Shown: positions 35,011 through 44,900, counted from the stretch's first letter. The stretch: 54,462 nucleotides of DNA from a bacterium (GCA_025774245.1 JALGWI010000010.1:1-54462), one strand, 5' to 3'. A program made the numbers and translations. Notes: generated from the letters alone by a model not told the origin.

Positions 35011-36240
35011 ATGCGATCGATGACGGCCGCAATCGCGCTCCTCATGATCACGATCCTCGCGGGGAGCGCATGCGCCTACACCTACGCCGAATGGCAGTAC
35101 GGCAACGTGATCCCGCCGCTTGACGGCCGGGCGCTCGCGCTCGGGGGAGCGGGGATCGCGTCGGCGGACGGTGTGCGGGGGATGTGGCTCAATCCCGCGC
35201 TCCTGGGGAAGACCGAGAGGGTGGAGGTCATCGGGAGCGCCTACTTCGTCGGGGCCGAAGAGGCCCGCGAGGCTCCGCTCCACGACAGCTTCGACGGGAT
35301 CATCGCGTACAACACCTACGCGCTGAACATGAACCTCTACGACCACTACATCGGGGCCGTGTCGTACAAGACTCCGGTGGAGGCGAGCTGGGCTCCCACG
35401 GTGGCGATCGGGTACGCTCCCAGGCTCGACATGAACTACGGCTACCACGTGCAGTACAGGGACCCCGACTTCCAGACCGAGCCGGACGACAAGATCCTCG
35501 CCGACTACTACGCCGATGGAAAGGGCAGCGTCGGCGCCTTCACCGTGGCGCTCGGGCAGGAGGTGACGGACGACGTCTACCTCGGGATCGGGATCGACTT
35601 CCTCCGAGGCAGCTGGGACGCGGAGACGCGCTGGGTCTTCCCTCAGGGTTCGGACGGGGAGGACGAGCGGGAAGCCGCGAGCTTCGACGGCGTGAGCGGA
35701 ACGCAGTTCACGATCGGGGCGCTCTCGCAGCAGCTCCACCGGTGGGACATCGGGGCGGTCTTCCGCTCGAGCTTCACCCTCAAGGGTGACTACGCGCTCT
35801 CGTCCTCCGGGTCCGACGACGTGTCCCAGGGCCGGTTCGAGTACAAGTACCCGTGGTCGTTCGGCCTGGGTTGTCAGTACCACCCGCGGAACCTCATCCG
35901 GACGACGGTGAGCTTCGACCTCGAGTACACGAGGTGGTCGGGTCTCAAGGACAACCTCGCCGGCGATCCCGATTTCGAGAACACGACCACCTACCGGCTC
36001 GGAGTGGAGCACGGGTTCTTCGACTCGTCCTTCGCCCGGTTTGGATTCTCGTACAAGCCGGCCTATTTTGATCAGAGCACGTCGCGCGCGGCGTTCAGCA
36101 TGGGGCTGGGGATGGACGTTTTTGGCGCGAGGGCCGATATTTCCGGCGAGATAGGAGTGCGCGAGTACAGCCTCGGCGGGACCGAGCGTCTCCGGGAAAC
36201 GACGTCGGTGGCCATGGCGAGCCTCTACTACGCCTTCTAG
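35011..36240 (+). CDS. PorV/FadL-like outer-membrane protein
   Basis: A 409-residue exported beta-barrel candidate. I choose ATG 35011 (MRSMTAAIALLMITIL, cleavage near ACAY) because GAGGGAGG lies 5' of it; an upstream ATG at 34963 adds a polar stretch with no signal. The mature part begins LDGRALALGGAGIASADGVRGMWLNPALLGK, the same alanine-glycine/NPAL pattern as PorV and OMPP1/FadL proteins, and ends in YYAF. Many amphipathic strands are visible (VTDDVYLGIGIDFLRG, TVSFDLEYTRW). It follows the helix-hairpin-helix barrel by 97 bp and precedes a secreted nucleotidase. It could be a small-molecule channel or a cargo-handling protein; sequence alone does not decide. Confidence 0.72.
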   Translation: MRSMTAAIALLMITILAGSACAYTYAEWQYGNVIPPLDGRALALGGAGIASADGVRGMWLNPALLGKTERVEVIGSAYFVGAEEAREAPLHDSFDGIIAYNTYALNMNLYDHYIGAVSYKTPVEASWAPTVAIGYAPRLDMNYGYHVQYRDPDFQTEPDDKILADYYADGKGSVGAFTVALGQEVTDDVYLGIGIDFLRGSWDAETRWVFPQGSDGEDEREAASFDGVSGTQFTIGALSQQLHRWDIGAVFRSSFTLKGDYALSSSGSDDVSQGRFEYKYPWSFGLGCQYHPRNLIRTTVSFDLEYTRWSGLKDNLAGDPDFENTTTYRLGVEHGFFDSSFARFGFSYKPAYFDQSTSRAAFSMGLGMDVFGARADISGEIGVREYSLGGTERLRETTSVAMASLYYAF

Positions 36241-36342
36241 GCTCGCGATCTCCGCGGCCGATCCGGCGATCGCAGTGCGACCGCGCCTGGGTCGCGGGAA
36301 CCCGTCGCGAGACAGGCGGCGTCGAGTGGGGAGGAGAACACG

Positions 36343-38103
36343 ATGCTGAGACAGAACGGACGACAGCCGCTGGTCCTCGTTGCGGCGCTCGCGCTCATCC
36401 TGGGCGTGGCGCCGGGCGCGGGGGCCGACGACGATGGGCTGATGACGCTCACGGTGATCTTCACGAACGACATGCACGGCGGGATCGACCCCACCGGGGC
36501 AACGTTCATGAACCGGGAGTTCCCGCCGCCGCTCGGCGGCGGCGCCTCGGCCGTGACCTACATCGGGCAGGTGAGGGAGCGCGCGCTGGAGGAGGGGAAC
36601 CACGTCCTGGTGATAGACCAGGGCGACATCTTCCAGGGCACGCCGGTCGGGAACTTCGAGCAAGGCAGGAACATGATCGAGTACTTCAACTACATCGCTC
36701 TCGATCTTTGGACGGTGGGTAACCACGACCTCGACGAGGGGTCCGAGAACCTCTTTCGTCTGATCGAGATGTCGGAGATGCCGGTTCTCACCGCGAACAT
36801 CGTGGGCGAGGAATCCGGGATGCCCCTCGAGGGCACCGTGCCCTACGTGATCAAGGACTACGACGGCGTGAAGGTCGCGGTCATCGGGCTGACGACGACC
36901 GACACGCCCAAGATGGCCTTCCCCGACCACGTCGCGGGCTTCGCCTTCCTGCCGGAGATCGAGACTGCCGAGAAGTACGTCAAGGAGGTCCGCGAGAAGG
37001 GCGCCGATCTGATCTTCGTGTCTGGACACGTGGGCCTTCCGTACGACCCCGAGGCGGGATACAAGGAGATGATCGCGGAGGAGGAGGCCCTCGAGCGCGA
37101 GAGCGAGCGCGAGCCTACCGAGCAGCGGAAGTGGGGGCCGAGCGCGATGGAGATCAGCCACGGCGTCCCGGGTATCGACGTCTTCTTCGGCGGCCACATC
37201 CACAAGGGATTCGATGAGCCGTGGGAGGAGCCCTCGACGCACACGCTGATCTTCCAGACGTACGGCCGCGGGTCGGGCGTCGGACACGTCGATCTCGTCA
37301 TCGATCGCGAGACGAAGACCCTCGTGGGGTACGAGCTGCCGAGCTACCGTGGCGACCTCATTACGCTCTTCGAGGACGAGTGGTGGCCGGACGAGCAGAC
37401 GGCGGAGATGATCCAGGGGATGGTTGCCGAGGCGGAGAAGGGCATGGACCAGATCGTCGGTTACACCAACGTCGACCTCACGAGGGGCGGCGAGGGTGAG
37501 ACGAGGATGGGGAACCTGGTCTGCGACGCCATGCGCGAGGAGGTGTCCGCCGACTTCGCGTTCACGAATCTGGGCGGGATCCGCGACGAGATCCCTGCCG
37601 GCGCCATCTCGCCGAGACAGGTCTTCCGGGTCCTGCCGTTCGGCAACAGCCTCATGGTGTTCGAGATCGACGGCAGGCTCCTGAAAGAGGTTCTCGAGTA
37701 CCGCGTCAGCGCAGACCACCACGGCGTGTACATGTCCGGCGGGAAGGTCGTCTACAACAAGACGAGGCCCGACTACGACCGGCTCACGCACTTCACGATC
37801 GGCGGGGAGCAGTGGCAGCCCGACCGGATCTACCGCGTCGTGACGAGCGACTTCCTGGCCACCGGGAACGCCGGGCTCTACATGCTGCCGACGGTGCCCG
37901 AGGATCAAAAGATGCGGACCTCGACGACCTGCATGGACGCGGTGGTGCGCTACGTGGAGCGGCACACGCCCATCGAGGACAACATCGACGGGAGATGGGC
38001 GCGGGACGACGCCGCCGAGGTTGATGCGGCGCTGGTCCAGGCGATGGAAGGGATGGAGCCGCTGGCTCCTCCGGACGAGGAGTCGTCCGGCGCGTATCAG
38101 TAG
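36343..38103 (+). CDS. Secreted 5'-nucleotidase / 2',3'-cyclic phosphodiesterase family protein
   Basis: A 586-residue exported phosphoesterase of the UshA/YfkN family (signal MLRQNGRQPLVLVAALALIL, cleavage near AGADD). The calcineurin-type domain carries the canonical metal motifs: FTNDMHGG (D-x-H), DQGDIFQGTP, TVGNHDLDEG, VSGHVG and GGHIHKG. The C-terminal nucleotide-specificity domain (about 365-540) has TRMGNLVCDAMR, TNLGGIRDEIPAG and RVLPFGNSLM. Such enzymes cut nucleotides to nucleosides plus phosphate outside the inner membrane. This fits with the NupABC nucleoside importer and adenine deaminase upstream. GAGGAGAAC precedes ATG 36343. A hairpin typical of a terminator follows the stop. 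Confidence 0.92.
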   Translation: MLRQNGRQPLVLVAALALILGVAPGAGADDDGLMTLTVIFTNDMHGGIDPTGATFMNREFPPPLGGGASAVTYIGQVRERALEEGNHVLVIDQGDIFQGTPVGNFEQGRNMIEYFNYIALDLWTVGNHDLDEGSENLFRLIEMSEMPVLTANIVGEESGMPLEGTVPYVIKDYDGVKVAVIGLTTTDTPKMAFPDHVAGFAFLPEIETAEKYVKEVREKGADLIFVSGHVGLPYDPEAGYKEMIAEEEALERESEREPTEQRKWGPSAMEISHGVPGIDVFFGGHIHKGFDEPWEEPSTHTLIFQTYGRGSGVGHVDLVIDRETKTLVGYELPSYRGDLITLFEDEWWPDEQTAEMIQGMVAEAEKGMDQIVGYTNVDLTRGGEGETRMGNLVCDAMREEVSADFAFTNLGGIRDEIPAGAISPRQVFRVLPFGNSLMVFEIDGRLLKEVLEYRVSADHHGVYMSGGKVVYNKTRPDYDRLTHFTIGGEQWQPDRIYRVVTSDFLATGNAGLYMLPTVPEDQKMRTSTTCMDAVVRYVERHTPIEDNIDGRWARDDAAEVDAALVQAMEGMEPLAPPDEESSGAYQ

Positions 38104-38145
38104 GTCCGCCGGGAGCGCGCCCCACACGACGTTGCTGCACAACGG

Positions 38146-38168
38146 CCCGCCGGGAGACGCCCGGCGGG
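38146..38168 (+). terminator. Terminator-like hairpin after the nucleotidase
   Basis: A perfect nine-base stem, CCCGCCGGG with CCCGGCGGG, encloses a five-base loop 43 bp after the nucleotidase stop. It is followed by TCGGTCTCTCC, which is pyrimidine-rich but lacks a T run, so efficiency is uncertain. Confidence 0.55.
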
Positions 38169-38203
38169 TCGGTCTCTCCCCGGCTGGGGCGCCCGACGAA
38201 CAC

Positions 38204-38232
38204 TGGACAATCGATGGAGAATGTGTTATAGT
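38204..38232 (+). promoter_or_regulatory. Sigma-70-like promoter for the lamin-tail protein at 38395
   Basis: TGGACA at 38204-38209 and TATAGT at 38227-38232 are 17 bases apart, right after the nucleotidase hairpin. Start of transcription near 38240 would leave a ~155-nt leader before ATG 38395. The AT-rich -10 stands out in the local GC content. Confidence 0.65.
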
Positions 38233-38280
38233 TGTAACGTCGAAAGGAATGCGTTCCGCGGGCGTCCGCAAACCGGGCGC

Positions 38281-38305
38281 GCGGTACCGCACACGTACGC
38301 GTACG
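38281..38305 (+). promoter_or_regulatory. Two adjacent perfect palindromes in the 38395 leader
   Basis: GCGGTACCGC (38281-38290) and CGTACGCGTACG (38294-38305) are perfect self-complementary sequences three bases apart, about 50-75 nt downstream of the -10 element. They could be binding sites for a dimeric regulator, or short hairpins in the leader RNA. No protein ligand can be named. Confidence 0.35.
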
Positions 38306-38394
38306 GACAAAGGAGGCAGGCGAAGGACGACCCGATCGAGCAGTTGACCCCCTGCGACACTGATAAGGGTACGGACACTAAGGAGGTCCTCAGA

Positions 38395-41295
38395 ATGAGG
38401 AACGCATCAGTATTCGCCATCGCCGTTCTCGTCGCGGCCGTCGGGCTGGCGTCGGCGAACCCCGGTGGAACCAACGTCGTCATCAACGAGGTCTACTGCG
38501 ATCCCTCGGGTCCGGGAAGCTACGACGGAGCCGAGTTCATCGAGCTGTACAACCCGACCGCGAGTCCGATCGACATCGGCGGGTGGGTCCTCACCGGGAC
38601 CGAGTACGACCAGGAGTGCGGAGGCGAGGACGACTGGTCGTTCCCGCCCGGCACGATGATCGCGGCCGACGGCTACATCGTCGTCGCAAAGGACGCCGCC
38701 GACGAGGACGGCTTCTTCCAGGAGTTCGGGGAGTTACCGGACTTCGAGCTGGTGGATCGCAAGATCACGGACTCCGGCAACTACGACACCTGGAGCGGCC
38801 TCGTCGACACGCTCATCCTGCGGGCGAGCGACCAGGACACGCTGCACGACGACCAGATCCTCCTCGTGGGCGGGCGCGGCTATGGCGTCACCTGCGGGGG
38901 CTACAGCGAGGCGGACGTCACCTACCTGTATACGGCCCTCGACTACACGGAACTCGTCGATCTCGTCGAGTACGCCAACATGGAGATCTGCACGTCGGAC
39001 CCGTGCCCCGGAGACGACGGTCCTGTCGACAACGCGTTCCCGGAGATTCCGTTCGCCGGAAACACCCTCGGCCGCAATACGGACTCGGACGACACAGACA
39101 GCAGCATCGACGACTTCACGCTCCAGGCGCCGACCCCCGGCGCGCCCAACGTCCTGAACGAGCCGCCGTGGGTCAGGGAGGTTCGGTACGCCCCGATCCC
39201 GCCGAACGCCACAGAGCCCACGCAGGTGAGTGCGATCGCCACCGACGACGGCTCCATCGCGTCGGTCGAGGTTCACTACTCCGTCGACGGGGGCGCGTGG
39301 GACAGCGTGGCGGCGAATCCGATGCCCGAGGACAAATACGTGGGTCTCGTCCCGGTGCAGCCGGAAGGGTCCCAGGTCGGCTACTACGTGAGGGCGATCG
39401 ACGACCAGGGGGCCGGGACGAACTACCCGGGCGGAGGGGAGAGCGATCCCTACAGCTACTCGGTCGGCTACACGTTGATCGAGGACATCCAGAACCCGGG
39501 CCGTGCGGACTCGCCGCTCGTCGGGCAGGCCGTGAACATCCTGGGCAGAGTGACCGCCAGCGAGGGCACCTACGCGAGCGGCGTCTTCATGCTCCACGAG
39601 GGAACGGGCGTGTACAAGGGAGTCAAGTGCTACGCTCCCTCGTACGACGGTCCGATCGAAGAGGGCGACGAGCTGACGATCTGCGGGATCGTCGCCGAGT
39701 ACTACGGCGAGACCGAGATCATCCTCCACTTCGAGGAGGCCCTCGTCGTTCACTCCAGCGGCAACGGGCACTACGGCTACACGCCGATCACGAGCGCCCA
39801 GATCAAGTACGGAGAGGACGTGGAGGGCGAGAAGTACGAGGGGCAGCTCGTCTCGATCGCGGACGCGGTGGTGCACAGCGAGGACATCGGGTACGGGATG
39901 TGGACGGTCTACAACACCGGCTCTGTGGCCGACACCTGCCGCGTCGATGACCTGGCGTACTACACGTACGATCCCGAGGTGAACGACGTGATGGAGCTCC
40001 GCGGCACCGTGCAGTACAGCTACGGCACGTTCAAGGTGCAGCCGCGGTACGACGAGGACATCATCGGACCGCCGAGGATCCAGAACGTGCGCTACTCGCC
40101 GGCCCCGGTCCTCGACGGCAACACGGTGACGATGTCCGCCGACATGATCGACGACACGGCCATCAGCGCCGCTACGCTGTCCTACAAGTCCACCTCCATG
40201 GGATCCTACACCACGGTGGGCATGACGCAGGGGACGGGGGACGAGTGGTCGGTCGACATCGGTCCGTTCACCGACGGCCAGAGGGTGTACTACTACATGA
40301 ACTGCGCCGACGGGGACGGCCAGGACGCGCGGCGACCGGGCGCGGGCACGTTCAGCTTCTACGTGGGGATGCTGACGATCGCCGAGGTCCAGACGCCCGA
40401 TGGCGGCGGCGACGCGTCCCAGCTCGACACCCTCGCGGTCAACGTGCGGGGTGTCGTGACGGCCGAGCCCGGCGTCTTCAGCGACTACAGCTTCTACATC
40501 CAGGACGGCGAGGGGCCGTGGAACGGTGTGCGCGTCTACGACAGGACGGGAAGCCTCACCTTCAACCGCGGCGATGAGATCGTCGTGTGCGGCGAGGTCG
40601 AGGAGTACCCGACCTACGTCTCGACCGGCCTGAAGGAGACGGAGATCGCTCTCCATTTCGAGGAGGCGGTGAAGTTCGTGCACTACGCCACACCAGTACC
40701 CATGTGGACCACAGTACTGACGCCGGAGCTCCAGAACGTGAACACGGCCGAGAAGTACGAGGGCGTGCTCGTCTTCGCCGATGACTCGACGGTCGTCGAT
40801 CCGAACCTGGGTTATGGTGAGTGGTCGATCACGAACACAGGTAACGACCTGGACGCCTGCATCGTCGACGACCTCGCCGACTACGACTACGTGCCGGTGG
40901 AGGACGACGACGTGTACGTGATCGGAATCGTCACCTACAACTTCAACCAGTACATGATGGAGCCTCGGGGGAACGAGGACATCTGGTTGAGCACCGGCGT
41001 CGACGGCGAGTTCGAGCGGAAGTTCGGCCTCGCGCAGAACATGCCGAACCCGTTCAATCCGAGGACCCGGATCGCCTTCAGCATCGAGCAGGCGGGCGAC
41101 GTGAAGCTCGAGGTGTTCAACGTGGCCGGCCAGAAGGTCGTGACCCTCGTGAACGAGAAGCTCGAGGCGGGACCGCACCTTGTGGATTGGAACGGTCGCG
41201 TGACGACCGGTGAGAGGGCGGCGAGCGGCGTGTACTTCTACCGCCTCACCGCCGGCGACAAGGAGACCAGCAAGAAGATGGTGCTCCTCAAATAG
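38395..41295 (+). CDS. Secreted lamin-tail/OB-like surface protein with type IX-type sorting domain
   Basis: A 966-residue exported protein. AAGGAGGT sits before ATG 38395 (signal MRNASVFAIAVLVAAVGL, cleavage near SANPG). A lamin-tail domain starts at residue ~26 (VVINEVYCDPSGPGSYDGAEFIELYNP, with IGGWVLTGTEY) and is followed by DDTDSSIDDFTLQAPTPG. Next are an Ig-like segment (about 265-355, VHYSVDGGAWDSV), OB-like units (SPLVGQAVNILGRVTASEG and later a repeat with VNVRGVVTAEPGVFSDY), and the C-terminal sorting domain (AQNMPNPFNPRTRIAFSI, NVAGQKVVTLV, SGVYFYRLTAG, KKMVLLK). The two OB-like modules share the phrases EGVLV/EGQLV and TNTGNDLDACIVDDLADY/YNTGSVADTCRVDDLAYY, showing internal duplication. 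It is probably surface-exposed; no catalytic motif is visible. Confidence 0.82.
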   Translation: MRNASVFAIAVLVAAVGLASANPGGTNVVINEVYCDPSGPGSYDGAEFIELYNPTASPIDIGGWVLTGTEYDQECGGEDDWSFPPGTMIAADGYIVVAKDAADEDGFFQEFGELPDFELVDRKITDSGNYDTWSGLVDTLILRASDQDTLHDDQILLVGGRGYGVTCGGYSEADVTYLYTALDYTELVDLVEYANMEICTSDPCPGDDGPVDNAFPEIPFAGNTLGRNTDSDDTDSSIDDFTLQAPTPGAPNVLNEPPWVREVRYAPIPPNATEPTQVSAIATDDGSIASVEVHYSVDGGAWDSVAANPMPEDKYVGLVPVQPEGSQVGYYVRAIDDQGAGTNYPGGGESDPYSYSVGYTLIEDIQNPGRADSPLVGQAVNILGRVTASEGTYASGVFMLHEGTGVYKGVKCYAPSYDGPIEEGDELTICGIVAEYYGETEIILHFEEALVVHSSGNGHYGYTPITSAQIKYGEDVEGEKYEGQLVSIADAVVHSEDIGYGMWTVYNTGSVADTCRVDDLAYYTYDPEVNDVMELRGTVQYSYGTFKVQPRYDEDIIGPPRIQNVRYSPAPVLDGNTVTMSADMIDDTAISAATLSYKSTSMGSYTTVGMTQGTGDEWSVDIGPFTDGQRVYYYMNCADGDGQDARRPGAGTFSFYVGMLTIAEVQTPDGGGDASQLDTLAVNVRGVVTAEPGVFSDYSFYIQDGEGPWNGVRVYDRTGSLTFNRGDEIVVCGEVEEYPTYVSTGLKETEIALHFEEAVKFVHYATPVPMWTTVLTPELQNVNTAEKYEGVLVFADDSTVVDPNLGYGEWSITNTGNDLDACIVDDLADYDYVPVEDDDVYVIGIVTYNFNQYMMEPRGNEDIWLSTGVDGEFERKFGLAQNMPNPFNPRTRIAFSIEQAGDVKLEVFNVAGQKVVTLVNEKLEAGPHLVDWNGRVTTGERAASGVYFYRLTAGDKETSKKMVLLK

Positions 41296-41325
41296 GCTGA
41301 GGCAGCCATCATCGAAGTGGTTCCG

Positions 41326-41356
41326 AGGGCTCCCGTGGCGTGGCCACGGGAGCCCT
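41326..41356 (+). terminator. Strong terminator-like hairpin after the 38395 gene
   Basis: A perfect 14-base-pair stem (AGGGCTCCCGTGGC with GCCACGGGAGCCCT) with a three-base loop lies 30 bp after the stop codon and is followed by CTTCAGT. It is the most stable simple hairpin I found in the window. A T run is missing, as at the other hairpins here. Confidence 0.72.
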
Positions 41357-41409
41357 CTTCAGTAGGGGGCGACGCGGCGACGACGGGGCTTTTCGTCAGA
41401 GGGCCGGCT

Positions 41410-41579
41410 GAAGCGCCGGAGCGCGCCGGAACCCCTCGAGAGCGCCCCCGGAGCGCGGCAGGAACGCCCGGAAGTGCCCCGGAGCGCACCGGGACGCCCC
41501 GGAACCGCCCCGGAGCACGCCGGAATCGCCTCGAACCCCCCGGAAGCGCCCCGGAACACCCCAGGAACGCCGCGAAAAG
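41410..41579. repeat. Helically phased GC-rich degenerate tandem repeat
   Basis: A ~10-11-base unit close to CGGARCGCCCC is repeated about 15 times. Copies of CGGA or a near match (CAGG, CGGG, TCGA) begin at 41417, 41427, 41436, 41449, 41459, 41469, 41480, 41490, 41500, 41511, 41521, 41531, 41541, 41552 and 41562. The mean spacing is 10.4 bases, about one DNA helical turn. It lies between the hairpin at 41326 and the promoter at 41614. The one open frame across it is Pro/Arg-rich and lacks any recognisable domain or ribosome site, so I treat it as non-coding. Confidence 0.7.
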
Positions 41580-41613
41580 CTCCGCCAGCGGCCGTCCGCA
41601 ATGCTGAATTCGC

Positions 41614-41642
41614 TTGATTCGTGACGGGTGTTGTGCGATAAT
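41614..41642 (+). promoter_or_regulatory. Sigma-70-like promoter for the first C25 protease
   Basis: TTGATT at 41614-41619 and GATAAT at 41637-41642 are 17 bases apart, about 290 bp before ATG 41933. The matching promoter of the paralogous gene lies the same distance before its start. Confidence 0.65.
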
Positions 41643-41643
41643 A

Positions 41644-41932
41644 CCAGCGCACTAAGGGAAAGCTGACGCTGGCAATCATCGGCACGAGCTGGATCACAGG
41701 AGCGCGACGAAGCCGAGACTGCTACACACCGTTCCACAGGACGGAACGATCGGATCGAGGCAGCACGCGAACCACGCGCGTCCGTCGCGGTCCGGCGGCT
41801 CGGCCGGCGTCGAACCATCTCGTGCGAGCGCGACCACGCCGGGACCGGGACCGTCTTGCGGGCGAGTTCTTGGTCCCGGTTTTCGTGTGTGGTAGTCAAC
41901 TTCGGGGTTCAGTGAGCAGGAAGGAGTAAGTC
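41644..41932 (+). promoter_or_regulatory. Structured leader of the first C25 protease gene
   Basis: A ~290-nt leader with ordered structure. A stem CCAGCG/CGCTGG spans 41644-41672. TCGGC at 41679-41683 pairs with GCCGA at 41712-41716, enclosing CACAGGAGC and GCGACG. Next is ACTGCTAC at 41718-41725, then a hairpin CGTTCC/GGAACG (41730-41748) with loop ACAGGAC, then a GATCG..GGC..GCAC block, and a terminator-like hairpin at 41844. The same order and spacing recur before the second protease gene (46847-47124), with different bases but preserved pairing in the hairpin. GGAAGGAG precedes ATG 41933. It does not match a riboswitch class that I recognise. Confidence 0.5.
41844..41884 (+). terminator. 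Terminator-like hairpin within the first protease leader
   Basis: ACCGGGACC at 41844-41852 pairs perfectly with GGTCCCGGT at 41872-41880 and runs into TTTTCG, 53 bases before the start codon. Its location downstream of a promoter and upstream of the gene suggests attenuation rather than gene-end termination. GGGACC is present twice in a row at 41841-41852, allowing two pairing registers. Confidence 0.5.
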
Positions 41933-44900
41933 ATGGTGCGGAACGGACACGCCGTTCTCCTTGCCCTCCTCGTTCTGGCGCTCAGCGCGCTTCAGGCAGC
42001 AGCGGTGGGGCCCGTCGTCGAGACCTCCTACGATCCTTCACAGGTACAGATCCAGAGCAACGGGGAGTATGCGAGGCTCGCGATCAAGGGCGCGCGACAC
42101 ATCAAGACGCCGGGCGAGCCCGCTCTGCCGGTCGAGTACCTCTCGTTTGTGATTCCGGCGGACATGCGCGTCGAGGACGTCGTGATCACGTGGCTTGAGG
42201 AGACACAGCTTCCGGGGACGCATCGGGTGATCCCGGCACAGCCGGAGGTTCCCACCGGCGAGACGCCCCCGTGGGTCGGTCCCGATCCCTCGATCTACGA
42301 GATCGACGGGACGTGGCCCTCGGCGCGCGTCGAGTACCTGGGCGACGGCTACCTCGGCGGCTACCACATCGCGAGCGTGGCGGTCTATCCTCTGACCTAC
42401 GCCCCGACGACCGGGACGCTGACGCTGGCGACCAATATCGGGGTCGAGCTCTCCCTCGCCGCGGACGTGGATCGCTCGCTTCCACGACACAGGATGACGG
42501 CCCGCTCCGACCGGACGTACCGCGAGATCGTCGAGAACCTCGTGGCGAACCCGCACGAGGTGGCGGGGAAGCTCTCCGGTGTGGACGTGGTGGACGACGT
42601 GGGGCCGGAGGGGTTCATGCCCCGCTACTCGCCGTCCCTCGAGGGGAGTCCGGTCGAGTACATCATCATCACGACCGACGAGTTCCAGTCGCAGTTCCAG
42701 GAGCTTGCCGACTGGAAGACCAAGAAGGGCGTTCCGACCGTCGTCCGGACGATCGACTGGATCGAAGCGAACTACCCCGGCGGCTGTGACAGGGCGGAGC
42801 GGATCCGTCTCTTCATTCGAGACGCGTTCACCAGCTGGGGAACGACGTTCGTGCTCCTGGGCGGTGATACCGGCCACGTTCCCGTTCGCTACGCGTGGTC
42901 GGGCTACTACGGCGGCTGGGACATCTCGACCGACCTCTACTACAGCGACCTGGACGGGAACTGGAACGCGGACGGCGACAGCAAGTTCGGCGAAGCCTAC
43001 ATCAGCATCGCGACGCCGGGCGACAGCCTCGACCTCTACCCGGATGTCTTCGTCGGGCGCGCCCCGGTCGCGACGCCGATCGAGGTCGAGACGTTCATCG
43101 ACAAGGCGTTCGCGTACGAGAAGACGCCCGATCTCATCTTCGCGCGGCGGATCGCCTTCCTGGCCGAGGTCCTCTTCCCCTACGACTGGACGCCCGGTAC
43201 TTACATCACGACCGACGGCGCGGGCGACATCGTGGAGCCGTTGCTTCACCTGATCCCGCACTGGATCCACTACACGCGCCTCTACCAGAACTACGAGGCG
43301 TATCCCGGCTCCTACCCCCTGACGCATCAGTCGGCGATCGATTCGATGAACGCGGGCTACAACATCGTCTCGCACGTCGGCCACGGCAACAAGGACGTCC
43401 TGAGGGTCAGCAGGGGCAACTACATAAGCCCGCAGGACGCCGACGCTCTCGTGAACGGCGTCGACAAGTCCGGCTTCTTCTGGATGCTGAACTGCTCGTC
43501 GACGGCCATCGAGTACGATTGCATCTCCGAGCACTTCCTCAACAACCCCGACGGGGGCGGATCGCTGCTCTTCGGGCCGACCCGCTTCTGCTTCCCGACG
43601 ACCGCCGACGAATACTTCTACGACTGGTTCGAGGAGCTCTACGTGGTCGGCGCGACGCAGGCCGGGATGACGTCCGCGAACTGCAAGCTCGACTTCATCC
43701 CCGCGTCGTTCTACGACAACACCGACCGGTGGACGCAGCTCTCGTTCCTGCTGCTCGGCGATCCGGAGGTCAGGATCTGGACGCACGAGCCGGAGATGCT
43801 GACGGTGATCCACGATCCGTCGATCCCGCTCGGGGCGACCGATCTCACGGTCTCGGTCTCCGACCCGGGCGCCGTTGAGGGCGCGCTCGTCTGCGTCGTC
43901 AAGGAGGACGAGGTCTACGCGACCGGGTACACCAACGGTTCGGGACAGGTCGTGCTCTCGTTCACACCGAAGACGACGGGCACGATGACCATCGCCGTCA
44001 CCGCGGAGAACCACCTCCCGTACGAGGACACGATCGGTGTCTCATCGTCGACCGGTCCGCACCTGACACTCAGGACGATCGTCGTCGATGATGACGACCT
44101 CGGCTGGAGCGACGGCAACGGGAACGGCAAGGCGGAGGCCGGAGAGGCCATCGAGCTCGACGTGACCATCGGGAACGGCGGCCAGAGCGGCGCCACGAAC
44201 GTGACGGCGACGCTCGTGGACGGCGACCCGTACGTCACGCTCATCGACAACACCCATTTCCTGGGGACGATCCCGCCCGGCACCGAGCTCACGTACCAGG
44301 ACGCCTTCCTGCTCTCGATCTCGGACGACTGCCCGAACGAGCACGACGTGGCGCTCGAACTCGTCATGGACGACGGGAGCCGGGCGACGTGGACGAGCGA
44401 CTACGTCCTCAGGGTCTATCGTCCGGAGCTTCTGCAGGTGTGGAACGACGTCGACGACGGCCCGGGAGGGAACGGCGTGCCCGGCGTCGGCGAGACGATC
44501 GTCCTGACGATCGACGTCCTGAACGAGGGGAACGGAGACGCCGACATCGTGACGGGCGTCCTACGGTATCCGGGAGCCGAGGTGACGATCACCGACAGCA
44601 CGGACACATGGGGCGACATCGGCGAAGCCGGGACGGTTGCAGGTCTTGGCGGGTTCGTCTTCGACGTGGAGGCCCCGTTCTGGGGGCACTTCCAGCTTCT
44701 CCTCTACGACGAGGACGGCAAGGAGTGGACGAGCTATTTCGACCTCGATCGACCGCTCTCCCTCTTCGGACTCGAGGGACACGTCAGGGGCACGACGATC
44801 TACCTCGACTGGCAGCTCTCCGAGGAGTTCGACCTCTGGGGCTACAACATGTACCGCACCGACCATCCGGCGGGGACGTACCAGCTGGCGAACGACGGCG

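Noticed and set aside
41317-41607. A 96-codon frame across the phased repeat
   Set aside because: Proline/arginine low complexity with no ribosome site; the repeat period of 10-11 bases is not a multiple of three, so it is not a coding repeat.
41644-41932. Cyclic-di-GMP (GEMM) or cobalamin riboswitch identity for the protease leader
   Set aside because: Some short similarities exist (GACG-AAGCC, GGGAA), but the required GEMM core and tetraloop layout and the cobalamin box sequence are not present in both leaders.
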